Part shown: one piece after another, positions 30,783 to 32,099 of the stretch
Layout: every line of letters begins with the position of its first letter
Position numbering within the stretch: the first letter of the stretch is position 1
DNA from: Thermoplasmata archaeon
GTDB taxonomy: Archaea > Thermoplasmatota > Thermoplasmata > Lutacidiplasmatales > UBA184
Length of the DNA: 32,099 nt
Direction of reading: 5' to 3'
Assembly: GCA_021809545.1 (NCBI GenBank)
Contig: JAKAYL010000017.1
Location: 1-32,099, forward strand
Made by a program: the position numbers and the translations under genes
The notes under the pieces: model-generated
Seen by the model: the letters and a program-made list of their open reading frames with translations, nothing else
Databases searched by the model: none
Told to the model about the DNA's origin: nothing

Positions 30783-32099
30783 TTACGTGCGGAATGTCTT
30801 GGGTGGAAGGGGCCTCTTCTTTCGGTCTTCCCCGTGGAGCCAGCGCGGTCCCCCGGGCCATCCCCGGTCAGACATTTCCAGGATCCGCGCATAGTAGGGG
30901 TTGACCGACCCCGTCCCATAGGAGAATCTTCCGTGGTCCTCGATCGGATAGTCGACGATCGCGGCCGCCTGAAACTGGTCCGGGCGAACGTACTCCATGT
31001 ATCCCTTGTGCCGGTTCAGGTCGATCCATTCCGGGTGTTGTTGAAGGTCCCAGACGCTGACCGGGCTTCCGGCGGGATGGTGGTACACGACACCACACAA
31101 ACAGTCCACGGCCCCCCAGGCGCCCTTCCTCCAAACCTCCACGATGGTGTGGCCGTAGTAGGCACGCGAGGGGTCTGCGAGGAAGACCAGACGGGAAGGA
31201 AATCCCGCAATCTGGAATGCAATGCATGCGACCCGGGACAGGTCCCCACACAGGTTCGTGCCGCGGGCGAGGATCTCCTCCTCGGTGCCCCCGAACACCA
31301 TCTCGGGCCAGGGGTCCGATTTCTTCTCTGCCATGCGCGCCAGCGCGGAGCAGATTCGGTGGAGCACGGTCTCTTCCGCGGTGGCACCCTTGACCGTGTC
31401 TCGGACGAAGCGCTCGAGCTCAGGTCTCGATCGCCTCCGGTAGGCTGGTCTGCGTGGGTGACTGCCCTCGTAGAGGAAACGGTAGGTCGCTGGGCAGAGG
31501 TAGAGCCACCGTTCGAGCAACACCTGCTCCACGGTCCCCTCCGGTGTCGGATACTGCCGAAACATGATCTGATAGGGGGGAGGGAACCCACGGACCCCCT
31601 GGAATCTTCTCAGGGATTTCGGCAGAGGTGGGGACTCCGGGGATCGAGCACTTCGTGACGTGTTATCCCCAGCCCCGGGGGCTCGGAGTTCCGCGGAGCG
31701 CATTTCACCTCGTAGGAGCCCGTAAAAGTCGCAGTCCAGCCAGGTCTTTCCCTTCCGATCGGACTGTCTGCGCGTGCCCTCCTTCACGAAGCCGAGCTTG
31801 GTGAGAACCCGGACCGAGGCGCGATTGGATGGCCACACCTGAGCTTCGATCCGATGCAGGTCAAGGTGCCGGAACGCTTCCGCGCAGACGGCTGCGGCCG
31901 CCTCCGTTGCGAGCCCTTCTCCCCAGTGGCATGGCTGCACTAGATAACCGAGACTGGCATATCCGTCCTCCCAGTTGAAGTCCGCCAACGAGACGGCACC
32001 GAGGGGCTCCCCCGACGTCCTGTCGAAGAGGTTGAGGGTCAGTGCCTCTCCAGTTTGCGCGGCCTTTCGGATCTTCTTGATGCGCTCAGCCTGCTCTTC
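30783..32099 (-). CDS. GNAT acetyltransferase-transglutaminase fusion, 5' partial
   Basis: The minus-strand frame is open from the right edge to the stop at 30783, showing 439 residues; the true start is outside the window. The N-terminal part is a RimJ/RimL-type GNAT acetyltransferase: GYLVQPCHWGEGLATEAAAA holds the acetyl-CoA loop, followed by LHRIEAQVWPSNRASVRVLT and KLGFVKEGTRRQ. After a Ser/Pro-rich linker (about visible residues 135-165) comes a transglutaminase/protease-like domain with Cys284 in GTNLCGDLSRVA, His317 in YYGHTIVEVW and Asp332 in WGAVDCLCG, the expected triad order. I infer a two-activity protein: transfer of an acetyl group, and peptide or amide chemistry by the second domain. 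The substrates are unknown. I saw no stop or frame change between the two halves. Confidence 0.8.
   Translation of the reverse strand, partial: EEQAERIKKIRKAAQTGEALTLNLFDRTSGEPLGAVSLADFNWEDGYASLGYLVQPCHWGEGLATEAAAAVCAEAFRHLDLHRIEAQVWPSNRASVRVLTKLGFVKEGTRRQSDRKGKTWLDCDFYGLLRGEMRSAELRAPGAGDNTSRSARSPESPPLPKSLRRFQGVRGFPPPYQIMFRQYPTPEGTVEQVLLERWLYLCPATYRFLYEGSHPRRPAYRRRSRPELERFVRDTVKGATAEETVLHRICSALARMAEKKSDPWPEMVFGGTEEEILARGTNLCGDLSRVACIAFQIAGFPSRLVFLADPSRAYYGHTIVEVWRKGAWGAVDCLCGVVYHHPAGSPVSVWDLQQHPEWIDLNRHKGYMEYVRPDQFQAAAIVDYPIEDHGRFSYGTGSVNPYYARILEMSDRGWPGGPRWLHGEDRKKRPLPPKTFRT

Noticed and set aside
1-32099. CRISPR array, transposase, integrase or other classical mobile element
   Set aside because: No regularly spaced repeats and no protein with the relevant motifs were found; the short repeats seen are dispersed, not arrayed.

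Overview
The window reads as chromosomal DNA from a GC-rich archaeon, most likely of the Thermoplasmatota (Thermoplasmata). The signs are: TATA-like boxes about 24-29 nt upstream of several start codons, which suggests leaderless transcripts; secreted proteins rich in N-glycosylation sequons with a single C-terminal membrane anchor; the 'ESGLPxGTxW' surface-protein motif known from Thermoplasmata; an archaeal-type serine hydroxymethyltransferase; and an archaeal-looking tRNA-His. No rRNA, CRISPR array, transposase or integrase was found.

Layout. 1-4188 (all minus strand): a two-gene unit that runs off the left edge (uncharacterised protein plus coiled-coil protein), then a group of small membrane proteins that includes a tandem duplicate and a protein whose N-terminus is the start of an AAA-type ATPase cut off inside its P-loop. 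4452-6946 (plus): an ABC exporter ATPase and its membrane subunit. 7338-15119: a mixed stretch with further small membrane proteins, a membrane protein/winged-helix regulator pair, a secreted thioredoxin-like DUF929 protein and a PKD-containing surface protein, separated by gene-free DNA holding short dispersed repeats and hairpins. 15573-22030 (plus): a large six-repeat surface protein followed by galU, UDP-glucuronate decarboxylase and UDP-glucose dehydrogenase in overlapping frames, then a second GalU-like protein. Together the three overlapping genes encode glucose-1-phosphate -> UDP-glucose -> UDP-glucuronate -> UDP-xylose, plausibly supplying sugar for surface glycans. 22051-25760 (minus): glyA with a small upstream partner, a zinc-ribbon protein and a RibD/DHFR-like reductase. 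25958-29740 (minus): hisS, a histidine ammonia-lyase gene and tRNA-His in one orientation. 29879-30094: four hairpins in a gene-free stretch. 30225-32099: a pilin-like protein and a GNAT-transglutaminase fusion that runs off the right edge.

The most notable signal is in the histidine block. The histidyl-tRNA synthetase carries alphaproteobacterial-type signatures, and the tRNA-His in the same cluster has A at the discriminator position and no encoded G-1. That is the tRNA-His state associated with alphaproteobacterial HisRS, instead of the usual G-1:C73. It suggests a transferred synthetase and a tRNA that adapted to it, sitting beside the enzyme that degrades free histidine.

All family names come from reading the sequence by eye; no database search was run.
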